Below, piece after piece: positions 1-7,835 of a DNA stretch of 39,504 nt (within the stretch, counting starts at the first letter, position 1; each line of letters opens with the position of its first letter). The DNA lies in contig JAUVXG010000021.1 of the NCBI GenBank assembly GCA_030603685.1, positions 1 through 39,504 on the forward strand, read 5' to 3'. The notes below the pieces were generated by a model. The model worked only from the letters and a program-made list of their open reading frames with translations. It searched no databases and was not told where the DNA came from. The translations under genes were made by a program, and so were the position numbers. The stretch comes from Pleomorphomonas sp. Its GTDB lineage: Bacteria > Pseudomonadota > Alphaproteobacteria > Rhizobiales > Pleomorphomonadaceae.

Positions 1-1022
1 CGCTGCTGTTCCTCTTCGGCTGCGTTCTCCTCGTCATGAAGTCGGAGACGGCGAGTGCGGCCCTTGAGGCAATGGTGCTGGGCAGCGATGCGGCCGTTGA
101 CGTTGCGAGCCTGTCCACCGGCATGTTCGTGGCTTTCATCACGGCGTTCGGGCAGGTATCCGCCGCGCTGACGGGGACGATCAATGCGGTGTCCGAGCTG
201 CTCACCATCAACCCGCTGATCGCCCGGACGATGCCGATCGTCGAGGCGGAGCCGGAGATCTCACGGGAGCGGGAGGCTCCGGGCAGGCTTTCCGGCGAGA
301 TCGCCTTCAACAGGGTGCACTTTCGCTACTCGCCCGACGGCCCGTTGATCCTGCGGGACGTCAGCTTCCACATAAGGCCGGGGGAATACATTGGCATCGT
401 CGGCGAATCCGGGAGCGGCAAGTCGACCATCATGCGTCTCCTTCTCGGCTTCGAAACGCCGGAAGAGGGGGGGCTGCTGTTTGACGGCAAGCCGTCGGAC
501 CGGCTCGATCCAACGCTGCTTCGCAAGGAAATCGGCGTTGTCCTGCAGAATGGGCGCATCACGCCGGGTTCGATCTACGAGAACATCGCGGGAGCCTCCG
601 GGCTCGGTCTGGAGGCGGCATGGGCCGCGGCCAGGCTGGTCGCTCTCGCGCCGGATGTCGAAGCCATGCCCATGGGCATGCACACGATTCTGAGCGACGG
701 CGGCGGAGCGCTTTCAGGCGGCCAGCGGCAACGAATACTGCTCGCCCGCTCACTGGTGAACGAACCCAAGATCCTGCTTCTCGACGAGGCGACCAGCGCC
801 CTCGACAACCGGACCCAGCAGGTTGTGACGGATACGCTGGCCCGGCTGCAGGTGACCCGGATCGTCATCGCGCATCGGCTTTCCACCATCCGCGAGGTCG
901 ACCGTATTTTCGTCATGGACAAAGGCCGCCTCGTCGAAAGCGGTACCTACGACCAACTGATCGAGGCCGGGGGGCTTTTCCACGCGCTCGCCCGTCGCCA
1001 ACTCCTGGAGAACGAGGCCTGA
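1..1022 (+). CDS. NHLM-type peptide exporter ABC protein, C-terminal part (5' partial)
   Basis: The gene is open to the left edge (frame from base 3), so only the end of the last membrane segment and the ATPase domain are present. The ATPase has Walker A GESGSGKST, a Q-loop (VVLQNGRITPGSIYENI), signature LSGGQRQR, Walker B ILLLDEATSALD and switch His in IAHRLSTI. The stretches AMPMGMHT and SDGGGALSGG and the ending ALARRQL are characteristic of the second ABC protein of NHLM (nitrile-hydratase-leader microcin) export systems, which move leader-bearing RiPPs out of the cell. It overlaps the next gene by one base (TGATG), implying translational coupling. The peptidase-bearing partner ABC protein usual for this family should lie upstream of the window. 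The Nif11-type precursors about 3.3 kb downstream are the obvious substrates. The family call is firm; the substrate is inferred. Confidence 0.88.
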   Translation, partial: LLFLFGCVLLVMKSETASAALEAMVLGSDAAVDVASLSTGMFVAFITAFGQVSAALTGTINAVSELLTINPLIARTMPIVEAEPEISREREAPGRLSGEIAFNRVHFRYSPDGPLILRDVSFHIRPGEYIGIVGESGSGKSTIMRLLLGFETPEEGGLLFDGKPSDRLDPTLLRKEIGVVLQNGRITPGSIYENIAGASGLGLEAAWAAARLVALAPDVEAMPMGMHTILSDGGGALSGGQRQRILLARSLVNEPKILLLDEATSALDNRTQQVVTDTLARLQVTRIVIAHRLSTIREVDRIFVMDKGRLVESGTYDQLIEAGGLFHALARRQLLENEA

Positions 1023-1567
1023 TGCGCAAAGTGCTTTACATCCTTGGGCAGCTCGATGACGAGGATATCGAGTGGATGGCCCGCACGGGGCGGCGGTTCG
1101 CGGCGGCGCCGGGGCAGGTCCTCATTCGCGAGGGCGAACTGGTCAGCGATCTCTTCTTCGTCCTGTCGGGCGAGGTCGCGGTGACGGTTTCCGGTGTCGG
1201 AGAGGTTGCCCGCCTCGGCCGCGGCGAAGTCGTGGGAGAGATGTCCCTGGTGGACTCGGCGCCTCCGTCCGCCACGGTACAGGCTGCCGACGGAGCCTTT
1301 ATCCTGGCGGTGGACAAATCGGACCTGCAGGCCCGGCTCAATGAAAACCCGGCCTTCTGCGGACGTTTCTACAAGGCATTGGCAATCTTCCTCGCGGACC
1401 GCTTGCGCAACACCACCCAGCGCATGAACTCTCGCAGTGGGCTCAAGGCCGGAGCGGTGATGGAAGACGAGCTGGATGACGGCATTCTCGACACGATATC
1501 GCTGGCAGGCGCTCGTTTCGAACACATGTTGACCCGCCTGTCCCGCAGCGAGGAACACCCGACATGA
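1022..1567 (+). CDS. Cyclic nucleotide-binding-like domain protein linked to exporter
   Basis: A 181-residue soluble protein with a cNMP-binding beta-roll at about residues 20-110. Hallmarks are DLFFVLSGEVAV and the phosphate-binding cassette VVGEMSLVDSAPPSATV. The cassette keeps GE, but the arginine that normally contacts the cyclic phosphate (PRSATV in active members) is Pro82 here, so ligand binding may be lost. There is no DNA-binding helix-turn-helix; the C-terminal 70 residues are helical and acidic. The start ATG overlaps the ABC gene stop, and the stop overlaps the following gene by four bases, so the three are one translational unit. Small cNMP-domain proteins recur beside NHLM exporters, where a role in exporter control or assembly can be inferred but is not proven. 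Confidence 0.75.
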   Translation: MRKVLYILGQLDDEDIEWMARTGRRFAAAPGQVLIREGELVSDLFFVLSGEVAVTVSGVGEVARLGRGEVVGEMSLVDSAPPSATVQAADGAFILAVDKSDLQARLNENPAFCGRFYKALAIFLADRLRNTTQRMNSRSGLKAGAVMEDELDDGILDTISLAGARFEHMLTRLSRSEEHPT

Positions 1568-1905
1568 TGACGGATGGCTTTCTCGTTTCCCTGGCGCTCC
1601 TGATCTTCGGTCATGCGCTCGGAGATTATCCGCTGCAGACCGATTTCATGGCGCGCGGCAAGAACTGGAAGACGCCGGTACCGGGCGTGCCCTGGTACTA
1701 TCTGCTTGGCGCGCATTCGATCGTGCACGGTGGGCTGGCGGGGCTTGCGACAGGCTCGCTCCTTGTCGGAATTCTGGAGACTGCGGCTCATTTTTTGATT
1801 GACTCGCTCAAGAACAGCGGGATTATTTCCATTCATGCAGATCAGGCGCTGCACATCGCATGCAAGGTCGTTTGGGTGGCAATGCTGGTCGGTGGCTTGA
1901 TCTGA
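1564..1905 (+). CDS. DUF3307 family small membrane protein
   Basis: A 113-residue protein with three or four hydrophobic segments and the DUF3307 signature HALGDYPLQTDF near the N-terminus, then HSIVHGG and AAHFLIDSLK. The histidines and aspartates inside membrane helices (HALGD, HFLID) are typical of the family, whose biochemical role is unknown. It begins inside the stop of the cNMP-domain gene (ATGA overlap), so it is co-translated with the exporter. It could assist export or processing of the peptide product, but nothing in the sequence proves this. About 105 bp without a gene separate it from the AraC regulator. Confidence 0.7.
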   Translation: MMTDGFLVSLALLIFGHALGDYPLQTDFMARGKNWKTPVPGVPWYYLLGAHSIVHGGLAGLATGSLLVGILETAAHFLIDSLKNSGIISIHADQALHIACKVVWVAMLVGGLI

Positions 1906-2010
1906 AAACGTATTTAATCTTGAACCGCCCGTTACTCGCATTCCTTGACGCTTTGGCTCAGTTCCGATTGGCCGCGTGAAGAAAGTGAATACCTGTAGAG
2001 AGCGATCCAG

Positions 2011-3045
2011 GTGACCGATAGCCAAATTGAATACCAGCTGATCCGTTCGTCGGACTTGAGTCCTGAAGAAAACTACGAGCGGTGGCGGATTGGCGTGTCC
2101 AGCCTGTTCGACGCGGTACCGGCAACGGACGGGCTCGACGGCTTCAGGGCCGACCTTGCAAGTTACAATCTCGGGCATTTCCTGATCGGCAAGTCGTCGG
2201 CGGTCGCCCAGCGCTTTCATCGTTCGAGCGAACTGGTGGCGGCGACCGGCGTCGATCACCTGCTGATACAGTACTATGTCAACGGTCAGTGCGCCTATAA
2301 CGCCGACGGAGGGCTCGCGAGGGGCGTTGCTGGGGACATCGTCTGTTTCGATCTGAGCCGGCCGATGCGCAGCCAGACCACGGACATGGATATCATCAGT
2401 CTGATCCTGCCGCGCGCGATGATCCGGCTGATGCCTCGGGTCATAGACGAGCTTCACGGCGCGCGGTTGGATGGCTCCTCCACGCTTGGAACCCTACTGG
2501 GCGAACATATGCTGACGATGGCCAAGCTTGCGCCGCAGCTTGCCGGCCCGGATGGAAAGCTGGCGGCCGATGTCGCGTCCGTGCTCGTGTCGAGCGGTCT
2601 TTCGGCCGCGGTGGCCGCCGAGCGCGGTACGCTCATGGATGCCAGCCTTCAAACGATCCAGGTCTTTATCGAGCGCAATCTGACCAACCCGTCTCTTTCG
2701 ACGGAAATGATCATGCGGCAGTTTGCCTTGTCGCGCTCGGCTCTCTACCGCCTGTTCGAACCGCTCGGTGGCATCGCCGACTATATCCGCGAGAGGCGGC
2801 TGAAACTCGCCATGCTGAAGCTTGCCTCGATCGGGACGTCGCGAGGGTCAGTCGCAAAACTCGCCTATGCGACCGGATTTGCCAGCGAGAACGCGTTCTC
2901 CCGCGCGTTCCAGCAATATTATGGCCTTCGCCCGAGCGAAGCGATCCGGAACGCGCGGGACGGCATTCGTCTGAAGACCGATATCGGTTCTCATGAGAGC
3001 AACTGGATGCAGGCCTGGCTCGACAAACTGCACGCCAAAGCCTGA
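2011..3045 (+). CDS. AraC family transcriptional regulator
   Basis: A 344-residue protein with a GTG start preceded by AGAGAG (1997-2002). The N-terminal about 200 residues look like the AraC-binding-like sensor domain (MTDSQIEYQL, ENYERWRIGVSSLFD, then LIQYYVNG and GDIVCFDLSRPM). The C-terminal about 100 residues form the two-helix-turn-helix AraC DNA-binding domain (LSTEMIMRQFALSRSALYRLFE, IRERRLKLAMLKL, VAKLAYATGFASENAFSRAFQQYYGLRPSE). It lies between the exporter operon and the acyltransferase/precursor genes, all on the same strand. It is therefore the likely local regulator of peptide production, although the inducer cannot be read from the sequence. Confidence 0.88.
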   Translation: MTDSQIEYQLIRSSDLSPEENYERWRIGVSSLFDAVPATDGLDGFRADLASYNLGHFLIGKSSAVAQRFHRSSELVAATGVDHLLIQYYVNGQCAYNADGGLARGVAGDIVCFDLSRPMRSQTTDMDIISLILPRAMIRLMPRVIDELHGARLDGSSTLGTLLGEHMLTMAKLAPQLAGPDGKLAADVASVLVSSGLSAAVAAERGTLMDASLQTIQVFIERNLTNPSLSTEMIMRQFALSRSALYRLFEPLGGIADYIRERRLKLAMLKLASIGTSRGSVAKLAYATGFASENAFSRAFQQYYGLRPSEAIRNARDGIRLKTDIGSHESNWMQAWLDKLHAKA

Positions 3046-3179
3046 ACGGCGAGTTTCTGCTCCTCTCCCGGCATCCTATCCCAAACTCCGCCGATATTGT
3101 CCCAAGAGCACGTGCCCCGCTTTATTTCCTGACTGAGTAAAGCCACATAGCCTGCGAGACAGGACGGAGAAGCTACGGC

Positions 3180-4175
3180 ATGCTCGCGGAGGCACAGACA
3201 CGATTGCGCGCCGGGCCACAGGCGCCAACCGACCATGCGGCGAAGCAACCCAGGGCGTCTTTCCCGGTGCTCAGGGGCCATGCGGGGCTTTTCTCCTCGT
3301 TTACTTTCGGACAGATCGGCCGGTTGCTTGCGCCGCTACGGGATGATGTCATCGCGGTTGGTGTCATTGTCGGTGCGCGTCCGGTCGGGCTTGCAGTCGG
3401 CACGCTTCCGTCTGGAAGCACAGAGGCCGAGCTGCTCTCGATCGCCGTTGCCCCGGCGTTACGCAGGCGGGGGCTTGGAAGACGTCTCCTTGAGGCCTGG
3501 CAGACGGAAGCACACGAGCGCGGGGCTGCCGAATGCCGGGCGAGCTACAACGGCTCCATATCGGGTCGGATGGCTTTGGAAGGCTTGTTGGCACGAGGCG
3601 GATGGACAAGCCCTCGCGCCAGCGGCGTTGTCGTGGTTGGTCGCGTTGGAAAAATGGTCGACGAGGTCGGTACCTGGCCCAGCATAGCCGGCCGCCTCGC
3701 CCTGCCTCGATCATATGCTTTCGCTCCTCTGGAGTTGAATGCCGCGGACATCGAGGCGGTCGAGCGCTATCTCTCGGATCCGGAGGCGGCGGACATGTTG
3801 GGACCGATCCGCAATGCAGAGCAACTGGCGCCCGACTACAGCATTGCCATTCGCCGTGACGGCCAACTCGTTGGCTGGCTGCTTGCAACCGAGTCCCACC
3901 GCCCCCTTGTCGAAGGGGACGCCGACGTGCCGACGGTCCGCTATCTGGAAGCCTATCTCGATCCGGCCTATCGAGAGGGGGGGATCATGGTCGGGGCCTA
4001 CTACCATTGCTACGCGAGGCAGATGGCGCTGCTTGGTCGGGACTCCGTCGCGGTCTACTACACCAGCTACGACAGTCGCCCGCGCATGGTGGCCCTGACT
4101 CTGCGCCGCTTTGCACCGATCGCCGAACGTGTCGAAACGATCTTCGGCGCAAGCCGTTGTTTGCCGTCGTTCTGA
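3180..4175 (+). CDS. Two-domain GNAT acyltransferase, candidate RiPP maturase
   Basis: A 331-residue protein with one clear GNAT acyl-CoA-binding motif at about residues 86-108 (LLSIAVAPALRRRGLGRRLLEAW). A second GNAT-like half follows (about 180-331), with YLEAYLDPAYREGGIMVGAYYHCYARQ read in two parts as a degenerate motif A. GNAT enzymes move an acyl group from CoA or a carrier protein to an amine. In selidamide-type RiPP loci such proteins attach fatty acids to lysine or ornithine side chains of Nif11/NHLP-type precursors. Here the enzyme sits 133 bp upstream of two Nif11-type precursors whose cores contain lysines. The Shine-Dalgarno region (AGGACGGAGAAG, 3161-3172) closely resembles that of the first precursor. 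The acyl donor and target residue are inferences; a generic acetyltransferase is the alternative. Confidence 0.8.
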   Translation: MLAEAQTRLRAGPQAPTDHAAKQPRASFPVLRGHAGLFSSFTFGQIGRLLAPLRDDVIAVGVIVGARPVGLAVGTLPSGSTEAELLSIAVAPALRRRGLGRRLLEAWQTEAHERGAAECRASYNGSISGRMALEGLLARGGWTSPRASGVVVVGRVGKMVDEVGTWPSIAGRLALPRSYAFAPLELNAADIEAVERYLSDPEAADMLGPIRNAEQLAPDYSIAIRRDGQLVGWLLATESHRPLVEGDADVPTVRYLEAYLDPAYREGGIMVGAYYHCYARQMALLGRDSVAVYYTSYDSRPRMVALTLRRFAPIAERVETIFGASRCLPSF

Positions 4176-4308
4176 CGTCGGTTGACTCGCGAAAGACGTC
4201 TCGGAACCTGCAGGTTGATCAATTGCGAACTGACGGTCTCTTCAACTCAGGCATTGTTGCCCATGTCGGCGAGGCATTCAAAGCAAAACAAGAAGGACGG
4301 AGAATTAC

Positions 4309-4605
4309 ATGAGTATAGATTCTCTTCTGAAGTTCTACGAAAGCGTTCGCGCTGACCCGGAGCTTGAGGAGCTCGCGGCGAGCGCCCTTGAAGATGGGCC
4401 GGAGGCTCTCGTCGTCTTGGGGATGTTGAGGGGATTCGAGTTCACTGAAGAAGAGCTGTCGGCCGCATTGTCGCATCGGTCGATCCTGACGGACGGCGAG
4501 CTTTCGGACGCGGATCTCGATCTAGTCGCCGGTGGCGGGCGCACCAGCTCCGAGCATTTTGCCGAGAAAAATCACATCAAGACAAGACCGGCGTCTTCCG
4601 GTTGA
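4309..4605 (+). CDS. Nif11-type RiPP precursor peptide 1
   Basis: 98 residues. The leader (1-76) is acidic and helical with the Nif11 pattern: LLKFYESVRADPELEEL near the start, EDGPEALVVLGMLRGFEFTEEEL, then SDADLDLVAGG. The VAGG end is the double-glycine cleavage site used by NHLM/C39-type export peptidases. The remaining 22-residue core is basic, has no cysteine, and carries lysines at residues 87 and 91 (EKNHIKTRP) plus five Ser/Thr. It is preceded by a strong ribosome-binding site (AAGGACGGAG, 4293-4302). The start is supported by alignment to precursor 2, which shares the leader but not the core. The absence of Cys argues against lanthionine or sactionine rings, while the lysines fit side-chain acylation by the adjacent GNAT. 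Confidence 0.85.
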   Translation: MSIDSLLKFYESVRADPELEELAASALEDGPEALVVLGMLRGFEFTEEELSAALSHRSILTDGELSDADLDLVAGGGRTSSEHFAEKNHIKTRPASSG

Positions 4606-4617
4606 CCCACCGGGAAG
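4595..4617 (+). promoter_or_regulatory. Weak hairpin over the stop codon of precursor 1
   Basis: CTTCCGG (4595-4601) can pair with CCGGGAAG (4610-4617) with one bulged G, enclosing an 8-nt loop that contains the end of the stop codon. No T-run follows, so it is not a classic terminator. It might stabilise or partially end the precursor 1 transcript before precursor 2. Confidence 0.22.
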
Positions 4618-4829
4618 CGGCGGTTCTGAGACATGTTTTCTGGCAGCGGGGAGCCGACGCGTCTGTCACGACCTTCGCCTCGTACGCCAGAGCCACTCCA
4701 GCAGAAGCGAAACGGCTCTGCCTGCGGAGTTGCGTCCTGCCACTGAGAGGGAGTTTGCGGTGAGCCTGACTCGCCGTGACGTTCTGACTCAAGTTGGCCC
4801 CTCCGCCGATGAGGAGGGGAGAGTTTTGA

Positions 4830-5117
4830 ATGGAGCGATACATCATGAGCATTGAAGCTTTGGAGCAGTTTTACGACAAGGTTCGGGCGAGCGAAGCGCT
4901 GGAGGCTGAGGCCACGGCGGCCATGCAGGAGGGACCGGCCGCGGTCGTTGCCCTGGGCGCCCGTGAGGGGTTCACTTTCTCCGAGGAAGAACTCGCGGCT
5001 GGGTTGGCAAAGCTTTCAAACAGAGAAGAGCTGTCCGAAAAGGATCTCGACCTCGTCGCGGGCGGAGTTATTGCGCACCCCTACAACCCAACCAAGTTCG
5101 GTAAAGTACTCTACTGA
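4830..5117 (+). CDS. Nif11-type RiPP precursor peptide 2
   Basis: 95 residues. The leader aligns with that of precursor 1 (SIEALEQFYDKVRASEALEAE, EGPAAVVALGAREGFTFSEEEL, SEKDLDLVAGG) and ends at Gly79. The 16-residue core (VIAHPYNPTKFGKVLY) shares nothing with core 1 except two lysines (89 and 92) and the lack of cysteine. It has only one Thr and no Ser, so dehydration-based rings are very unlikely. ATG 4830 has an ideal upstream GGAG (4818-4821, 8-nt spacer). A second in-frame ATG at 4845 matches the start of precursor 1 and has its own GGAGCG at 4832-4837, so either may be used. It lies 224 bp after precursor 1 and presumably uses the same GNAT and exporter. Confidence 0.83.
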   Translation: MERYIMSIEALEQFYDKVRASEALEAEATAAMQEGPAAVVALGAREGFTFSEEELAAGLAKLSNREELSEKDLDLVAGGVIAHPYNPTKFGKVLY

Positions 5118-5402
5118 ACCTGAGTGGGACTGAGCGGTTATCACTCGCAGAGATGACGATCGGCCACGGATCCTTCCTCTTCCTCAAGGGCTGTGCGTCC
5201 CATGGACGTCCCAGGGATGATGCTTCGCTTGTCGCGACGTGTCAGGCTTGGATTCGGTCCCGAAGGGCGAGGTGGAGACGTGGCCTTTCTTGCCGTATCG
5301 GAGTACTCGTTGACTGAGCATGCCCTTGGTCTGAAGACGGATGGCCGTTGTGGAAGACGGCGTGCCGAGGTCGATTGTCGACGATACGCAAGGACAGCCT
5401 GA
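5118..5402. other. Intergenic stretch after the precursors
   Basis: About 285 bp with no convincing gene. A 69-codon open frame at 5193-5402 has no recognisable protein and no good ribosome-binding site. I looked for a third, degenerate precursor (acidic leader plus VAGG) in all frames and did not find one. A possible weak hairpin pairs GAGTG (5122-5126) with CACTC (5142-5146). It marks a plausible 3' border of the RiPP genes. Confidence 0.4.
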
Positions 5403-6002
5403 ATGCCGTCATGGGACGAAGAGTTCTCGAAGCCGGGCTACCGCTATGGCACGGAGCCCAACAGTTTCCTCGTCGAGATGGCGGGGCGCCTTCCGAAGGC
5501 TTCGCGCGTCATTGCCGCCGGTGATGGCGAGGGACGCAACGGCGTTTGGCTGGCCGGCCAGGGGCACCGCGTCCTGGCGCTGGACGCATCCGCCGTCGGG
5601 CTTGCCAAGGCACGGGCGCTGGCCGAGGAGCGCGGCGTTTCGATCGAGACGGCCATCGTCGATCTCTCGACATACGCGCCCGAGGCGGCAAGCGCCGACG
5701 CGGTGGTGCTGATCTACGTTCATATGCCACCCGCCGTCCGTCGTGCCGCCCACCGCAATCTGGCGAGCGCCCTGAAGCCGGGCGGCCTGATCATTCTGGA
5801 GGCCTTCCACCGCGATCAGCTTGGCCGGTCGAGCGGCGGACCAAAGGACATTGACATGCTGTTCGACCTCGCGCTTCTCGCCGAGGACTTCGGGCCGGAC
5901 ATCCGTGTCGTCCATGCGTTCGAAGGTGAGGTCGAACTCGACGAGGGGCGCGGCCACGTTGGCAAGGGCGCCATCGTCCGCTTCCTCGGCGTCAAGGTCT
6001 AG
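5403..6002 (+). CDS. Class I SAM-dependent methyltransferase (TehB-like)
   Basis: 199 residues with a Rossmann methyltransferase fold. Motif I is VIAAGDGEGRNGVWLA (residues about 36-51), where Ala and Asp replace the usual Gly/Cys of GCGEGRN. The acidic residue ending strand 2 is in VLALDAS, and the post-I region reads ADAVVLIYVHMP, then LKPGGLIILEAF. The family includes tellurite-resistance-type and small-molecule thiol or metalloid methyltransferases; the substrate cannot be read. An AAGGA ribosome-binding site (5390-5394) supports the ATG. It follows the RiPP precursors on the same strand but after a 285-bp gap, so a role in peptide tailoring is possible but unproven. It converges on the persulfide-reductase gene. 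Confidence 0.8.
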   Translation: MPSWDEEFSKPGYRYGTEPNSFLVEMAGRLPKASRVIAAGDGEGRNGVWLAGQGHRVLALDASAVGLAKARALAEERGVSIETAIVDLSTYAPEAASADAVVLIYVHMPPAVRRAAHRNLASALKPGGLIILEAFHRDQLGRSSGGPKDIDMLFDLALLAEDFGPDIRVVHAFEGEVELDEGRGHVGKGAIVRFLGVKV

Positions 6003-6039
6003 TTCCACCCCCTGGCGTTTACGCAACGGTGTTTGTGGG

Positions 6040-6071
6040 CGTTTGGCGCCGACGCGGGCCGCCGCCAAACG
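6040..6071. terminator. Candidate bidirectional terminator hairpin
   Basis: CGTTTGGC (6040-6047) pairs perfectly with GCCAAACG (6064-6071) around a 16-nt GC-rich loop that may fold further. It lies between the convergent methyltransferase and persulfide-reductase genes. No clear T-run follows on either strand, so the efficiency is uncertain. Confidence 0.4.
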
Positions 6072-6089
6072 ACTTCAGTAGACCTCAAC

Positions 6090-7835
6090 TCAACCGTTGC
6101 GCCGGCTCTCGATCTCACTGGCATCGAGCAGCCGGATGTTCTCGTAGTCGAAGAGGTCCGGGTTGGCCTGTTTCTCCGTCGCCCAGGCGTATGTCTTGAA
6201 GCCGCCGGTCAGGTTGCGAACGTCCTTGAAGCCGGACTGTTTCAGGATCCGGTAGGCGACGTAGCCGCGAAGACCGACCTGGCAGAAAATGACCAGAGGC
6301 TTGTTGCGGTCTATCTCATCGAGCCGCTGCCGAAGCCGATTGAGCTCGATGTTGCGAGCGCCGGGCAGGCTGGCGATCGCGTATTCCTCCGGCGTCCGGA
6401 CATCGATCAGCTCGATCGTGTCGGGCGCATCGTGAAGGATATCCCTCAGTTCGGTCCAGCTGACGATGTCATGGCTGCCGTCGAGGACGTTGCTGGCCAC
6501 ATAACCGGCCACGTTCACCGGGTCCTTGGCGGAGCCGAACGGAGGCGCGTAGGCGAGCTCCAGGTCGGCGAGATCCTCGACCGTCATGCCGGCCTTGATG
6601 GCGGTGGCGATGACGTCGATCCGCTTGTCCGCTCCGTCGATGCCGATGGCCTGCGCCCCGAGAACGCGCCCGTCCAGCCCATAGACGAGCTTCAGGCTGA
6701 TCTGCTGGCTGCCGGGATAGTAGGAGGCATGCGAACCGGAATGGGTGATGCTGGCCCGATGGGGAATGCCCAGCGCCTTGGCAGTGGCTTCGTTGAGGCC
6801 CGTGCAGGCGGCGGCCAGGTCGAACACCTTGAGAATGGCTGTCCCCATGGCGCCGCGATAGGTTCTGTAGGCGCTGGGGTTGGCGGTCAGAATGTTGTCG
6901 GCCACGATGCGGGCCTGTCGATTGGCAGGGCCGGCCAGTGGAATGAGAGCCAGCTTTCCCGAAACCCTGTTGACCACTTCGACGGCGTCGCCGACGGCGA
7001 AGATCGACGGGTCGGAGGTCTGCAAGTGCTCGTCCACCTTGATGCCGCCGATGTTGCCGAGCGCGAGACCGGCCTCGCGGGCGAGCTTCACTTCCGGCCG
7101 CACGCCGATGGACAGGATGATGATGTCGGCCTGGATGCGCTTGCCGGAGGCGAGGAAGACGATGGTATGGTCGGCTCGATCCTCGAAGTGCGACACCTTG
7201 TCGCCAAGATAGAGTTCGACCGACTTCTCGCGCATGTGCGCGTGAGCGATGGCCGCCATCTCGTCGTCGAACGGCGGCAAGATGTGTGAAGCCCCCTCGA
7301 CCACCGTTGTGAAGAGCCCTCGATCATGAAAGTTTTCGGCCACTTCAAGGCCGATGAAGCCTCCGCCGATCACAACGGCTCGGCGTGGCTTGCTGTCTGC
7401 CATCGCCGTCATGATGCGGTCGAGGTCGGGTACGTTGCGCAGCGTGAAGATGCGCGAAGAACCGATGCCGGGGATCGGTGGCTTCAGCACTTCGGCGCCC
7501 GGCGACAGCAGTAGCCGGTCGTAGCTTTCGATCGTGTCTTCCCCGCTGTCGAGGTTGCGCAGCGTCACGCTCTTGTTGGTGCGGTCGATCGACAGCGCCT
7601 CGGTGCGTGAGCGAACGTCGACGTTGTAACGCGCCTCGAACATCTGCTCGGTGGTGACCAACAGCTTGCCGCATTCGGCGATCGCGCCGGAGATGTGGTA
7701 GGGGAGGCCGCAGTTAGCAAAGCTGATGTATGGCCCGCGCTCGACGAGGATGATCTCGGCCTGCTCGTCGCAACGGCGAAGGCGAGCTGCCGCCGTTGCG
7801 CCGCCAGCCACGCCGCCGATGATGATGATCTTCAT
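6090..7835 (-). CDS. CoA-disulfide / persulfide reductase with C-terminal rhodanese domain
   Basis: A 581-residue flavoprotein of the CoADR-rhodanese (NADH-dependent persulfide reductase) type. The N-terminal FAD site is IIIIGGVAGGATAAARLRR. The single redox Cys42 lies in SFANCGLPYHISG, typical of CoA-disulfide reductases. The NAD site is VVIGGGFIGLEVAENF (about 155-170) and a second FAD motif is IFAVGDA. The dimerisation domain is followed by a rhodanese domain from about residue 460, with active Cys518 in IFCQVGLRGY. Such enzymes reduce CoA persulfide or polysulfide to sulfide using NAD(P)H. AAGGAG lies 6 nt before the ATG. The tail after the rhodanese domain (NPDLFDYENIRLL to the end) is about 20 residues. 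It opens the sulfur island. Confidence 0.9.
   Translation of the reverse strand: MKIIIIGGVAGGATAAARLRRCDEQAEIILVERGPYISFANCGLPYHISGAIAECGKLLVTTEQMFEARYNVDVRSRTEALSIDRTNKSVTLRNLDSGEDTIESYDRLLLSPGAEVLKPPIPGIGSSRIFTLRNVPDLDRIMTAMADSKPRRAVVIGGGFIGLEVAENFHDRGLFTTVVEGASHILPPFDDEMAAIAHAHMREKSVELYLGDKVSHFEDRADHTIVFLASGKRIQADIIILSIGVRPEVKLAREAGLALGNIGGIKVDEHLQTSDPSIFAVGDAVEVVNRVSGKLALIPLAGPANRQARIVADNILTANPSAYRTYRGAMGTAILKVFDLAAACTGLNEATAKALGIPHRASITHSGSHASYYPGSQQISLKLVYGLDGRVLGAQAIGIDGADKRIDVIATAIKAGMTVEDLADLELAYAPPFGSAKDPVNVAGYVASNVLDGSHDIVSWTELRDILHDAPDTIELIDVRTPEEYAIASLPGARNIELNRLRQRLDEIDRNKPLVIFCQVGLRGYVAYRILKQSGFKDVRNLTGGFKTYAWATEKQANPDLFDYENIRLLDASEIESRRNG

Noticed and set aside
4532-4855. A 107-codon open frame overlapping precursor 1 and the gap
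   Set aside because: Overlaps the precursor out of frame, no family pattern, no convincing start signal.
5193-5402. A 69-codon open frame after the precursors, considered as a third precursor
   Set aside because: No acidic Nif11 leader and no VAGG site; no good ribosome-binding site.
6033-7289. A 418-codon open frame on the plus strand
   Set aside because: Antisense to the persulfide reductase; no domain, no ribosome-binding site.
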